Positions 57,290-64,000 of a stretch of DNA of 64,000 nucleotides are shown piece after piece. The notes below the pieces were generated by a model, which worked only from the letters and a program-made list of their open reading frames with translations, was not told where the DNA came from and did no database searches. The stretch's first letter is position 1, and each line of letters starts with the position of its first letter. The translations under genes were made by a program, and so were the position numbers. Source of the stretch: Anaerozeibacter quisquiliarum (lineage in GTDB: Bacteria; Bacillota; Clostridia; Christensenellales; Aristaeellaceae). The DNA lies in assembly GCA_051162045.1 (NCBI GenBank), contig JBISDI010000018.1. The stretch is one strand, 5' to 3'.

Positions 57290-58385
57290 CGTGGCGGCGG
57301 CGGTCGCGGCGCTGCTGTTGTGGGCCGTGCCCGCGGCCGCGGGCACGGCCGACGACATGCTGAACCGGCTAGACCTTGCGCCGCTCGCCGACTGGTCGGC
57401 GCGGGAGGACGCGGGGGTGGATGTGCGCGCCCTCCTATCGGCGTTAATCAAGGGCGAGGCCGAATGGGACCTGCGAAAGGCGGGCGAGGTGGTCAAGGCG
57501 CTTATGCTGTCCGAGCTGCGCGCGGCGTTGGACACGCTGAAAACGCTGCTCGTGCCCGCGCTGATCTGGGCGGCGCTCGCGGCCGCCGCGCCCCCATCGA
57601 GCGGCGCGACAGACACGATGACGCTGGTATGTGTGTTGACCGTGTCGGTCCAGTTGCTCGCACTCTACGAGCGTCTGTTGCCGGTGGCGCGCGGCGCGCT
57701 CGCGTCGATCGCCGCGCTGGGCGAGCTTCTGTACCCGTTGTTGGCGGCGCTGCTGGTCGCGGCGGGCAAGGCCGCGGGCGCGGCGCTGTTCACCCCGGCC
57801 GCAGCCATGGCGGGCGGCCTGATTACGGGCGCGGTCGCGCGTTGGGTGCTGCCGCTGACCGGCCTGGTCGCCGCGCTGACGATCGCGGGCCACCTGAGCG
57901 CGCGCATGTCGCTGTCGGCGCTGACCTCTCTTGTGCGCAAGGGGGTGACGCTGGGCCTGTCCGCGGGGCTTACGCTGTTCACCGCCATGGTGTCGGCGCA
58001 GGGGCTGCTTTCGAAGGGCTACGACGGCGCTTCGATCGAGGCCGCGCGCTTCGCGGCGAACAGCCTCGTGCCGGTGATCGGGGGCGAGCTGGCCGACTCG
58101 CTGGACGCGGTGGTCGCCAGCGCCCATCTGCTGCGCGGCGCGCTCGGGGTGACCGGAATCCTGCTGCTCGCGGGCGCGCTGGCCCGACCGCTCGTCGTGA
58201 TTGCCATGCACGCGGTGGCCGTACGCCTGGCCGCGGCGCTGGCCGAGCCGCTGGCCGCAGGTCCCGTGCAACAGTTGATCGAGCGCTTCGCAGGGGTGCT
58301 GAGCCTGCTACTGGCGGCGGTGGTCGCGGGCGCGGTGTTGATCGTTACGCTGATCGGCGCGTCGCTCACGGTGTTTGGAGGATGA
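57222..58385 (+). CDS. spoIIIAE: Stage III sporulation protein AE (SpoIIIAE)
   Basis: A membrane protein of about 387 residues: signal-peptide-like KRLFWAVAAAVAALLLWAVP and PAAAGTADDML, then several membrane helices (LLVPALIWAALAAAAP, GALASIAALGELLYPLLAAL, SLVRKGVTLGLSAGLTLFTA) and the conserved AARFAANSLVPVIGGELADS and ALLARP-type LLAGALARPLVVIAMHAVAV. The start is uncertain: ATG 57222 has no ribosome site, and TTG 57279 would start right at the signal helix with GCGGGGG 12 bases before. The open frame back to 57000 is repeat DNA, not SpoIIIAE sequence. The stop overlaps spoIIIAF closely. Confidence 0.9.
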   Translation: MIEHGGRWPSKPPAGVRKRLFWAVAAAVAALLLWAVPAAAGTADDMLNRLDLAPLADWSAREDAGVDVRALLSALIKGEAEWDLRKAGEVVKALMLSELRAALDTLKTLLVPALIWAALAAAAPPSSGATDTMTLVCVLTVSVQLLALYERLLPVARGALASIAALGELLYPLLAALLVAAGKAAGAALFTPAAAMAGGLITGAVARWVLPLTGLVAALTIAGHLSARMSLSALTSLVRKGVTLGLSAGLTLFTAMVSAQGLLSKGYDGASIEAARFAANSLVPVIGGELADSLDAVVASAHLLRGALGVTGILLLAGALARPLVVIAMHAVAVRLAAALAEPLAAGPVQQLIERFAGVLSLLLAAVVAGAVLIVTLIGASLTVFGG

Positions 58386-58388
58386 TGC

Positions 58389-58550
58389 ATGCAGGCGATT
58401 TCGGGAGCCGTCGCCCGGCTGATCGCGCTGTGCGCGCTGTTCGCGCTGACCGAGCGGATAGCGACCGGCGCACAGCTTCGGCTGATCTCGGCGCTGCTCA
58501 TGATGGAGGCGCTGCTGGACATCTTGGGAGCGCTGCTTAAATTCACGTAG
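58389..58550 (+). CDS. spoIIIAF: Truncated stage III sporulation protein AF (SpoIIIAF-like)
   Basis: A 53-residue hydrophobic peptide (starts MQAISGAVARLIALCALFAL, ends LLKFT) in the position of spoIIIAF, 3 bases after the spoIIIAE stop. It corresponds to the two N-terminal membrane helices of SpoIIIAF; the usual C-terminal soluble domain of 100 or more residues is missing. A palindromic element begins about 20 bases after its stop. Either the element replaced the 3' part or the lineage uses a minimal form. The gene call rests on position and membrane pattern. Confidence 0.65.
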   Translation: MQAISGAVARLIALCALFALTERIATGAQLRLISALLMMEALLDILGALLKFT

Positions 58551-58569
58551 GGGCGGCCTACCCCATCCC

Positions 58570-58721
58570 CTCCTATTCCCCTCCTTGGAGGGATGCCCGC
58601 AGGCGGGGCGGTGGATCAGATGGCGCAGCGGCATGAAGCCAAGGATAGAGGGTCGGGATTACGTCCTGGCGGGGGGACCGCCCCGCCTGCGGGCACCCCT
58701 CCAGGGAGGGGAATGGAGGAG
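58570..58721. repeat. Palindromic element, copy B (between spoIIIAF and spoIIIAG)
   Basis: About 152 bases. The left arm (58570-58612: CTCCTATTCCCCTCC ... GCAGGCGGGGCGGT) and right arm (58677-58721: ACCGCCCCGCCTGC ... GGGGAATGGAGGAG) are nearly perfect complements over about 43 bases. Inner parts fold further (CCCTCC-TT-GGAGGG). The arms match copy A (56195-56328), while the 64-base loops differ. It ends 5 bases before spoIIIAG. Confidence 0.82.
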
Positions 58722-58726
58722 GATAC

Positions 58727-59071
58727 ATGGCGTCGTTTTGGGCACTGATCAAGGGCGCGAAGCGCATCGAGTGGATCGCGTTGATCGCCGCGCTGGCGGT
58801 GATCGCGCTGCTGTTTGCAAACGCGCCCGGCGCGCGCGAAGACGCGGGCGCGTCCCCGCTCGAACAGCGGGTGGCCGAGGCGCTCTCTCGCGTCACGGGC
58901 GCGGGCCGGGTGCGCGTACTGGTGGGCGAGGGCGAGGGCGCGGGCGTGCTGGTGATGGCCGAGGGCGCGGGCGAAATCCGGGTAGCGCTCGAACTCGCGC
59001 GCGCGGTGTCCACGGTGCTGGGCGTGCCGAGCGAGCGCGTCGAAGTATTAAAAATGAATGGGGGAGGATAA
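58727..59071 (+). CDS. spoIIIAG: Stage III sporulation protein AG (SpoIIIAG), compact
   Basis: A 114-residue ring-forming channel protein. One N-terminal membrane helix (IEWIALIAALAVIALLFANA) is followed by the ring-building motif domain: VAEALSRVTGAGRVRVLVGE, GVLVMAEGAGEIRVALELAR and VLGVPSERVEVLKM. The Bacillus protein is about twice this length, with an insertion that forms the beta-triangle; that insertion is absent here. GAATGGAGGAGGATAC from the palindromic element provides the ribosome site. Confidence 0.9.
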   Translation: MASFWALIKGAKRIEWIALIAALAVIALLFANAPGAREDAGASPLEQRVAEALSRVTGAGRVRVLVGEGEGAGVLVMAEGAGEIRVALELARAVSTVLGVPSERVEVLKMNGGG

Positions 59072-59072
59072 T

Positions 59073-59606
59073 ATGCGAGAATGGCAAGGGCATTCGCGCG
59101 TGCCCGGGCTCAGCGCGGGGCTGGGCGCGCTGTTGGCGCTGGCGATTACGTTCACCTTGGCGTTTCCGGCCCTGTACGCGGCGAAGCCCGGCGTGTTCCC
59201 GAGCGTCGCCGCCGGGGCCGCGGGCGCGGAAGGCGCGGAGGGCGCGGCAGTCCCGGCCGACGCCATCGAGCGCTTCCGCGGGGAGCGCGAGCAGATGCGT
59301 GCGGTCGAGATGCGCGAGCTCAAGGCGCTGATCGCCGATGTGGCCGCGGACGCAGAGCTGCGCGACGAGGCGCGGCGGCAGCTGCTGGGCCTCACCACTT
59401 ACATGGAGCAGGAGGCGACGATCGAGGGCGTGCTGCGCGCGCGCGGGTTTGAGGATGCGCTGTGCACGGTGCACGAGGGCTCGGTCAACGTGCTGGTGCG
59501 CGCGGACGCGCTCACGCGCGCGGAATCGGCGGTCATTCTGGAGCTTGCGCTGCGCGAAACAAAGGAACAAAGCGGCAACATCAAGATAATACCGATCGCG
59601 CGATGA
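59073..59606 (+). CDS. spoIIIAH: Stage III sporulation protein AH (SpoIIIAH)
   Basis: A 177-residue protein with one N-terminal membrane helix (about residues 13-36), a low-complexity Ala/Gly/Glu linker (GAAGAEGAEGAA) and the C-terminal YscJ-like ring domain that binds SpoIIQ across the septum (EEATIEGVL-type EQEATIEGVLRARGFEDALC, SVNVLVRADALTRAESAVIL). GGGGAGGATA precedes ATG 59073. Last gene of the operon. Confidence 0.93.
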   Translation: MREWQGHSRVPGLSAGLGALLALAITFTLAFPALYAAKPGVFPSVAAGAAGAEGAEGAAVPADAIERFRGEREQMRAVEMRELKALIADVAADAELRDEARRQLLGLTTYMEQEATIEGVLRARGFEDALCTVHEGSVNVLVRADALTRAESAVILELALRETKEQSGNIKIIPIAR

Positions 59607-59611
59607 CGCTG

Positions 59612-59640
59612 TTGCGCAACGCAGGCGATTCTGCTATAAT
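59612..59640 (+). promoter_or_regulatory. Sigma-A-type promoter of asp23-amaP
   Basis: TTGCGC (59612-59617), 17 bases, and a perfect TATAAT (59635-59640), 31 bases before the start codon. It starts within a few bases of the spoIIIAH stop. Confidence 0.65.
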
Positions 59641-59670
59641 GTGCTATACTGCAAGGAGGTGTACGCACCC

Positions 59671-60258
59671 ATGAGCGAAAATTTGCCGACCAGTGTGCAG
59701 TTAAACACCAACCAGAACGGGTCGGTTACCTTTGCGACCGATGTGATCGCCACAATCGCGGCGCTGGCCGCCAACGAGATCGAGGGCGTGGCCAGCATGA
59801 TCGGCGGCTCCGGCGGCACGCTGGCCGACATCCTGGGCCTGCGCAATCAGGCCTCGAAAAACCTGACCCGCGGCGTCAAGGTGGACGTTACGGACGGCAA
59901 GGTCAACGTGCACGTGGGCATCATCATCGACTACGGCTTCCCGGTGCCCGAGGTGGCGTCGGGCATCCAGGAAAACGTCAAGAAGGCGGTCGAGACCATG
60001 AGCGGGCTGTCCGTGGCCATGGTGGACGTACACGTGCAGGGCGTCAGCTTCGAGCGCGAGCACCGCGCCGCCGCCGAGATCGAGATGAAGCAGCGGATCC
60101 TGCTGCAAAAGCAGGAGGCCAAGGAAGGGGCCGAGGCGCAGAGTGCGCCGGTCGAGGACGAAATGCCGGACGAGGAGCTTAAGGACGAGCCGGACGAGGA
60201 ACCGGAGGACGAGCCGGAAGAGGAATCGGACGAGGAGCCGGAGAACGAGGACGAGTAA
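59671..60258 (+). CDS. Asp23/Gls24-family envelope stress protein
   Basis: A 195-residue protein. The Asp23 domain covers about residues 10-135 (GSVTFATDVIATIAALAANE, IEGVASMIGG, VTDGKVNVHVGIIIDYGFPV, VDVHVQGVSFERE). It is followed by an unusual 35-residue acidic tail of Glu/Asp/Pro repeats (DEEPEDEPEEESDEEPENED). A full AAGGAGGT lies 10 bases before ATG 59671. In Staphylococcus, Asp23 sits under the membrane anchored by AmaP, the next gene. Confidence 0.92.
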   Translation: MSENLPTSVQLNTNQNGSVTFATDVIATIAALAANEIEGVASMIGGSGGTLADILGLRNQASKNLTRGVKVDVTDGKVNVHVGIIIDYGFPVPEVASGIQENVKKAVETMSGLSVAMVDVHVQGVSFEREHRAAAEIEMKQRILLQKQEAKEGAEAQSAPVEDEMPDEELKDEPDEEPEDEPEEESDEEPENEDE

Positions 60259-60279
60259 CCCTGAAAGGGGGACGTACAA

Positions 60280-61080
60280 TTGAACGGGAAGGGACAGATC
60301 CGGCTGCGCGACCGGGTGCTGCTCATGTTGTACGCGGCGCTGGGCATCATGGTCACGCTGGCGCTTGCGCTGATGCTGGTGAGCGGCATGCGCGTGACGC
60401 TGATGGGCAGAGAGTTCCGGCTGGGCGACGGCGGCTGGCCGGTGGTGTGGCTGGCGGTGCTGTGCGCGTTGGCGCTGATCTGGTCGGTACGCGTGCTGAT
60501 GATCGCCCTCGCGCGCGAACCGCGCAGCGACCGCACCTCGGTCGCGGTGCAGCACAGCGAGAACGGCTCGGTGCGCATCTCGCTCGCGGCCATGGACACG
60601 CTGGTCCGGCGCGCGATCGGCGAGGCCGAGGGCATCGTCGAGGTCAAGACCGGCATCATCAATCATGAGGACTCGATTTCCGTGACCGTCGAGATGACGC
60701 TCGAGAGCGACGTGCACATCCCCAACATCACCATGCTGATGCAGCGTTCGATCAAGAACTTCATCGAGGAGTTCTCGGGAATCGCGGTGCGCGAGGTGCG
60801 GGTGATGGTGACGAAGATCATCGAAGTCACGCCGGCCCCGCCGCTTCAGCTGTCGCAGGGCACGATCAAGCCCGAGTACAGGCCGCCTGAGCCGGAACCG
60901 GAGCTTGAGTCCGAGGCCGAGCCCGAGGCGGAACTTGAACCCGAGGTCGAGCCGGAACCTGCGGTCGTACCCGGCGGCGCGCCCGAACCGGAGGTCGAAC
61001 AAGAGAACGCGTTCGAGCCCGAGCCGGACGAAGGCGACGGGGACGAGCGTGAGGACCATCCCGAAAAGGACGTCTGGTGA
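60280..61080 (+). CDS. amaP: AmaP-type alkaline-shock membrane anchor protein
   Basis: A 266-residue protein. It has two membrane helices near residues 14-36 and 50-73 (VLLMLYAALGIMVTLALALM; WPVVWLAVLCALALIWSVRV), a cytosolic Asp23-like domain (SVRISLAAMDTLVRRAIGEA, ISVTVEMTLESDVHIPNITM) and a long acidic C-terminal tail of Pro-Glu repeats from about residue 200. The usual AmaP is shorter and lacks that tail. The start is TTG 60280 after AAAGGGGGAC. Confidence 0.88.
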   Translation: MNGKGQIRLRDRVLLMLYAALGIMVTLALALMLVSGMRVTLMGREFRLGDGGWPVVWLAVLCALALIWSVRVLMIALAREPRSDRTSVAVQHSENGSVRISLAAMDTLVRRAIGEAEGIVEVKTGIINHEDSISVTVEMTLESDVHIPNITMLMQRSIKNFIEEFSGIAVREVRVMVTKIIEVTPAPPLQLSQGTIKPEYRPPEPEPELESEAEPEAELEPEVEPEPAVVPGGAPEPEVEQENAFEPEPDEGDGDEREDHPEKDVW

Positions 61081-61106
61081 TTTCTTGCGGCTATAGCGGC
61101 GGGGGA

Positions 61107-61148
61107 GCCGATTCCCATTCCCTTTTCTGAAGGGGAATGGGAATCGGC
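61107..61148 (+). terminator. Hairpin after amaP
   Basis: GCCGATTCCCATTCCCTT pairs with AAGGGGAATGGGAATCGGC (one bulged G) over a short loop, 26 bases after the amaP stop. It probably ends that transcript; nusB follows after 54 bases. Confidence 0.7.
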
Positions 61149-61202
61149 CTGTGGCGCTATGGCCGAGTTTTTCGTTATTCTTAGGATAATCAGGGGGCAG
61201 GC

Positions 61203-61601
61203 ATGAACAGAACCGAAGCGCGCGCCGCGGCGATGAAGCTGATCTACGAATGGGAGATGGGCGGCGACGGCGGCGAGGATACCCTGGCGGGCATTCTCGA
61301 AATCAAACCGGGCGAGGAAGAATACGACTACATGCGCCGCATGGTGGACGGCGTGATCGAACGCGCGGACGAGCTCGACCGGGGGATCGAGCGCTTCGCG
61401 CAGGGCTGGACGATCGCCCGGCTGACCAAGGTGGACCTCGCGATTCTGCGGCTGGGCGCGCACGAGCTCGCGCTCGGCGAGGTGCCCGCGGGCGTGGCGG
61501 TCAACGAGGCGGTCGAGCTGTCGCGCATTTACTCCACCGACAAGGCGGGCTCCTTCATCAACGGCGTGCTGGGCAGCATGATGCGCGCCGCGCAGAAATG
61601 A
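61203..61601 (+). CDS. nusB: Transcription antitermination factor NusB
   Basis: A 132-residue all-helical protein of normal NusB size. Motifs are NRTEARAAAMKLIYEWEMGG at the N-terminus, then YDYMRRMVDGVIERADELDR and the conserved LTKVDLAILRLGAHELALGE, AVNEAVELSRIYSTDKAGSF, INGVLG. It acts in rRNA transcription antitermination with NusA, NusE and NusG. ATCAGGGGGCAGGC precedes ATG 61203. Confidence 0.95.
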   Translation: MNRTEARAAAMKLIYEWEMGGDGGEDTLAGILEIKPGEEEYDYMRRMVDGVIERADELDRGIERFAQGWTIARLTKVDLAILRLGAHELALGEVPAGVAVNEAVELSRIYSTDKAGSFINGVLGSMMRAAQK

Positions 61602-61631
61602 GCGGTCCGGCGATCACGGGGGTGAGGAAGA

Positions 61632-62708
61632 TTGCGAGAGATTTTTTCGTCCGGCACGGAGCCGGAGCGCAGACCTAGCGGCGCTACGTCAAGCGACGGG
61701 CGACGCAGCCGGGCGGAAAAAGATCCTCAGGATTTTGCAGCTCCCGTGATCGCCGGACCGCTGGTTCTCGGCATCGACACCAGCTGCTACCGCACGTCGT
61801 TGGCGCTGGTCAGCGATGGCGCGGTGGTGGCCGAACAGCGCAGGTTGATCGAGGTACCCGGCGGCAGCCGGGGGCTGCGGCAGTCGGAAGCGCTGTTTCA
61901 GCATGTCCAGCACCTAGGCACGCTGTGCGAGGCGCTGATGCGGGACGCGCCGGGCGCCAGTCCATCCGCCGTATGCGTCTCCACCCGGCCCCGGCCGGTC
62001 TGCGGCTCGTACATGCCGGTGTTTACCGCGGGCGAGATGGCGGCGCGCATGATCGCGGCCACCTGCGGCTGTCCGCTTTATGAGACCAGCCACCAGCAGG
62101 GCCATCTGCGCGCGGCGCTGATCGGGTCGGATTTGCCGCCGGGCGCATTCCTGGCGGTGCACCTGTCGGGCGGCACCACCGAGATCCTGCGGGTGGACGA
62201 GGGGCTTAACGTGACGCTGCTGGGCGGGACGAGCGACTTGCACGCCGGACAGTTGGTCGACCGGGTGGGGGTTGCGATGGGTCTGCCCTTTCCCGCGGGC
62301 CCGGCGCTCGAGGCGTTGGCACGGGGGACGGCGCCCCGGCATGTGATGCCCACCGCCAACCGGGCCCTGTCGCTCAGCCTGTCGGGGGCGGAGGCGCAGG
62401 CGCTGCGCATGATCGAGGCGGGCGAGCCGCCTGCGCAGGTGGCGGCCGAGATCTACTCGCTGCTGGCGCGCACACTGGCCAAGCTGATCGCGGAAGCGGC
62501 GGCGGGCACCGGCCTTAATCGCGTGCTGATCGCCGGGGGCGTGGCGGCGTCGGCGCTGCTGCGCTCGCTGCTGCCCGAACGGCTTATGCGGTTGGGCGCG
62601 CCGGTGCGTATTTGCTGGGCTGAGCCGCGCTGGTCGGGCGACAACGCCGCGGGCGTGGCGCTGATCGGAGCGGAACAATGGACGAAGGAACGGGGGGCGG
62701 GCGCATGA
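61632..62708 (+). CDS. TsaD/Kae1-like protein (peptidase M22 family)
   Basis: An ASKHA-fold protein of the Kae1/TsaD family. It has LVLGIDTSCYRTSLALVSDG (phosphate 1), the metal motif SHQQGH (His-x-x-x-His), VHLSGGTTEILRV, LHAGQLVDRVGVAMGLPFPA and LIAGGVAASALLRSLL. It is shorter and more divergent than true TsaD and is a common nusB-folD-linked paralogue in Clostridia; its own tRNA-modifying role is not shown. The start is uncertain: TTG 61632 gives about 40 residues without family similarity, while GTG 61747 starts close to the conserved region. The stop overlaps folD (ATGA). Confidence 0.8.
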   Translation: MREIFSSGTEPERRPSGATSSDGRRSRAEKDPQDFAAPVIAGPLVLGIDTSCYRTSLALVSDGAVVAEQRRLIEVPGGSRGLRQSEALFQHVQHLGTLCEALMRDAPGASPSAVCVSTRPRPVCGSYMPVFTAGEMAARMIAATCGCPLYETSHQQGHLRAALIGSDLPPGAFLAVHLSGGTTEILRVDEGLNVTLLGGTSDLHAGQLVDRVGVAMGLPFPAGPALEALARGTAPRHVMPTANRALSLSLSGAEAQALRMIEAGEPPAQVAAEIYSLLARTLAKLIAEAAAGTGLNRVLIAGGVAASALLRSLLPERLMRLGAPVRICWAEPRWSGDNAAGVALIGAEQWTKERGAGA

Positions 62709-63547
62709 GCGCGATTTTGATGGACGGCAAGGCCCTGGCGGGCCGTATCTACGGGGCGCTCTCCGCGCGCGTTGAGGCGCTCAAAGCGCGGGGCATCACA
62801 CCCGGCCTGGCCGTCATCCTGGCGGGCGACGACCCGGCGTCGGCGATCTACGTGCGCAACAAGGCCAGGGCTTGCGAGAGGATCGGCGTCGCGTCGCGGG
62901 TGATCCGGCTGCCGGACGACATATCGCAGGAAGCGTTGATTGAAGAGGTCGAAAAGCTCAACCGCGACGACGCCATGCACGGGCTGCTGGTGCAGTTGCC
63001 GCTGCCGGGGCACATCGACGAAGAAGCGGTGCTTAAGCGCGTCGCGGCCGGCAAGGATGTGGATGGCTTCCACCTTGAGAACGCGGGCGCGCTGCTGACC
63101 GGCGCGCCGGGCACGCTGGCCTGCACGCCGAGCGGCGTGATTGAGCTTTTAAAGGACGCGGGCGTGAAACTTGCCGGCGCGCGCGCGGTGGTGGTCGGGC
63201 GCAGCAACATCGTGGGCAAGCCGACGGCGCTGCTGCTGCTGCGCGAAAACGCCACCGTGACCGTCTGCCACTCCCGCACGGTGGATCTCAAGTCGATCAC
63301 GCGCGAGGCCGACGTGCTGGTGGCGGCGATCGGCCGGGCGGGTTTCATCACCCGAGACATGGTCAAGCCGGGCGCGGCGGTGGTCGACGTGGGCATGAAC
63401 CGGCTGCCCGGCGGCGAGTTGGCCGGCGACGTCGATTTCGAATCGGTCAGGGAAGTGGCCGGCTGGATCACGCCGGTGCCGGGCGGCGTGGGCCCGATGA
63501 CGATCGCCATGCTGATCCGCAACACCGTGGAAGCGGCCGAGCGATGA
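62705..63547 (+). CDS. folD: Methylenetetrahydrofolate dehydrogenase/cyclohydrolase FolD
   Basis: A 280-residue bifunctional enzyme of one-carbon metabolism. The family signatures AIYVRNKARACERIGV (catalytic Lys in YVxxK), GLLVQLPLPGHIDEEAVLKR, PSGVIELLKDAGV, VVGRSNIVGKPTALLLL and TPVPGGVGPMTIAMLI are intact. ATG 62705 overlaps the upstream stop. Confidence 0.96.
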   Translation: MSAILMDGKALAGRIYGALSARVEALKARGITPGLAVILAGDDPASAIYVRNKARACERIGVASRVIRLPDDISQEALIEEVEKLNRDDAMHGLLVQLPLPGHIDEEAVLKRVAAGKDVDGFHLENAGALLTGAPGTLACTPSGVIELLKDAGVKLAGARAVVVGRSNIVGKPTALLLLRENATVTVCHSRTVDLKSITREADVLVAAIGRAGFITRDMVKPGAAVVDVGMNRLPGGELAGDVDFESVREVAGWITPVPGGVGPMTIAMLIRNTVEAAER

Positions 63548-64000
63548 CCGACGCCGTGCTGTCGGTCAGTCAGCTCAACGAGTACGTGCGCAAGCAGCTC
63601 GCGGGCGACCCGATGCTCAGCGCTCTGCGCGTGCGCGGCGAGATATCGGGCTTCAAGCGCCACGTGAGCGGACATCTGTATTTCTCGATCAAGGACGAGC
63701 AGGCGCGCGTCAGCTGCGTGATGTTCCGCCAGCACGCGCTGTCGCTCTCGTTTGAGCCGCGCGACGGACTGCGCTGCGTGGTGTTCGGTTCGGCCTCGCT
63801 GTACGCGGCCAGCGGCAGCTTTCAAATCTACTGCGAGGCGATCGAGCAGGAGGGCACGGGCGCGCTGCACTTGAGATTCGAGGCGCTCAAGGCGAAGCTG
63901 CTGGCCGAGGGGCTGTTCGACCCGGCGCGCAAGCGTCCGCTTCCGCTGCTGCCCCGGCGCGTCGGCATCGTGACCTCGCGCTCGGGCGCGGCGCTTCGGG
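63544..64000 (+). CDS. xseA: Exodeoxyribonuclease VII large subunit (partial)
   Basis: The first 152 codons of XseA; the gene runs off the window. It begins MTDAVLSVSQLNEYVRKQLA and shows the OB-fold block LRVRGEISGFKRHVSGHLYF, then SFQIYCEAIEQEGTGALHLR and LLPRRVGIVTSRSGAALR, which leads into the catalytic domain. It overlaps folD in ATGA. XseA degrades single-stranded DNA with XseB, usually encoded next. Confidence 0.95.
   Translation, partial: MTDAVLSVSQLNEYVRKQLAGDPMLSALRVRGEISGFKRHVSGHLYFSIKDEQARVSCVMFRQHALSLSFEPRDGLRCVVFGSASLYAASGSFQIYCEAIEQEGTGALHLRFEALKAKLLAEGLFDPARKRPLPLLPRRVGIVTSRSGAALR

Noticed and set aside
58585..59331. Plus-strand frame through the palindromic element into spoIIIAG
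   Set aside because: It is in the wrong frame for SpoIIIAG and includes the repeat; its product is low-complexity Arg/Gly.

Overview
The window comes from a GC-rich, endospore-forming member of the Clostridia. The evidence is a spoIIIA operon (54831-59606), spoIIP, and the gene order asp23-amaP-nusB-tsaD-like-folD-xseA at the right end, which is a common Clostridia neighbourhood. The sequence alone does not give a genus. All calls rest on reading the sequence and on recalled family motifs; no database search was run.

Layout. (1) 27-8189: a Crp/Fnr-type regulator diverges from a TAXI-type TRAP transporter operon that also carries a DapA-family lyase, a CoA-disulfide-reductase-like flavoprotein, a PPC/DUF296 protein and a CyuA-type (UPF0597) cysteine desulfidase-like enzyme. 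(2) 8287-21137, minus strand: a long operon with a BMP/nucleoside-type ABC importer, three SIS-domain sugar isomerases/deglycases, two tandem PfkB-fold proteins with an altered active-site motif, a BtpA/SgcQ protein, a small membrane protein and an MFS carrier. A DeoR-family regulator lies divergently (21620-22369). (3) 22465-23139: a YaiI/UPF0178 protein and a broken IS256-type transposase relic. (4) 23416-34737, plus strand: a cyclitol/sugar-acid-like catabolic operon (ThDP enzyme, Gfo/Idh dehydrogenase, RpiB-like isomerase, IclR regulator, split transketolase, IolA-like CoA-acylating dehydrogenase, ribose-type ABC importer). (5) 34946-45074: a GntR regulator plus a second CyuA-like enzyme diverge from a branched-chain-type ABC importer (LivJHMGF) followed by DhaK, DhaL and an L-2-amino-thiazoline-4-carboxylate (ATC) hydrolase-family protein. 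Beyond the terminator lie a histidine-kinase remnant and an RpiB-like gene. (6) 45457-64000: core and sporulation genes (spoIIP, dprA-like, ppk, DUF1858, rubrerythrin-like, phosphoglucomutase, a secreted caspase-like protein with Ig and EF-hand motifs, spoIIIA, asp23/amaP, nusB, tsaD-like, folD, xseA).

How it works together. The left 45 kb is accessory metabolism: four solute importers (one TRAP, three ABC) of different families, each next to its own regulator and its own degradative enzymes. Two of the loci (regions 1 and 5) carry CyuA-like enzymes together with other sulfur-linked families, so sulfur-containing amino acids or heterocycles are plausible substrates; that is inference. All three ABC operons have a strong RNA hairpin directly after the solute-binding-protein gene, a layout that favours excess binding protein.

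The candidates for undescribed biology are the GntR/CyuA/Liv/DhaKL/ATC-hydrolase locus, the SISx3-PfkBx2-BtpA operon with Asn replacing the usual catalytic Asp in both kinases, and the secreted caspase-like protein with a perfect EF-hand loop. The spoIIIA operon also stands out: it is interrupted by two palindromic elements and one other repeat, and its spoIIIAF is reduced to a 53-residue membrane peptide.
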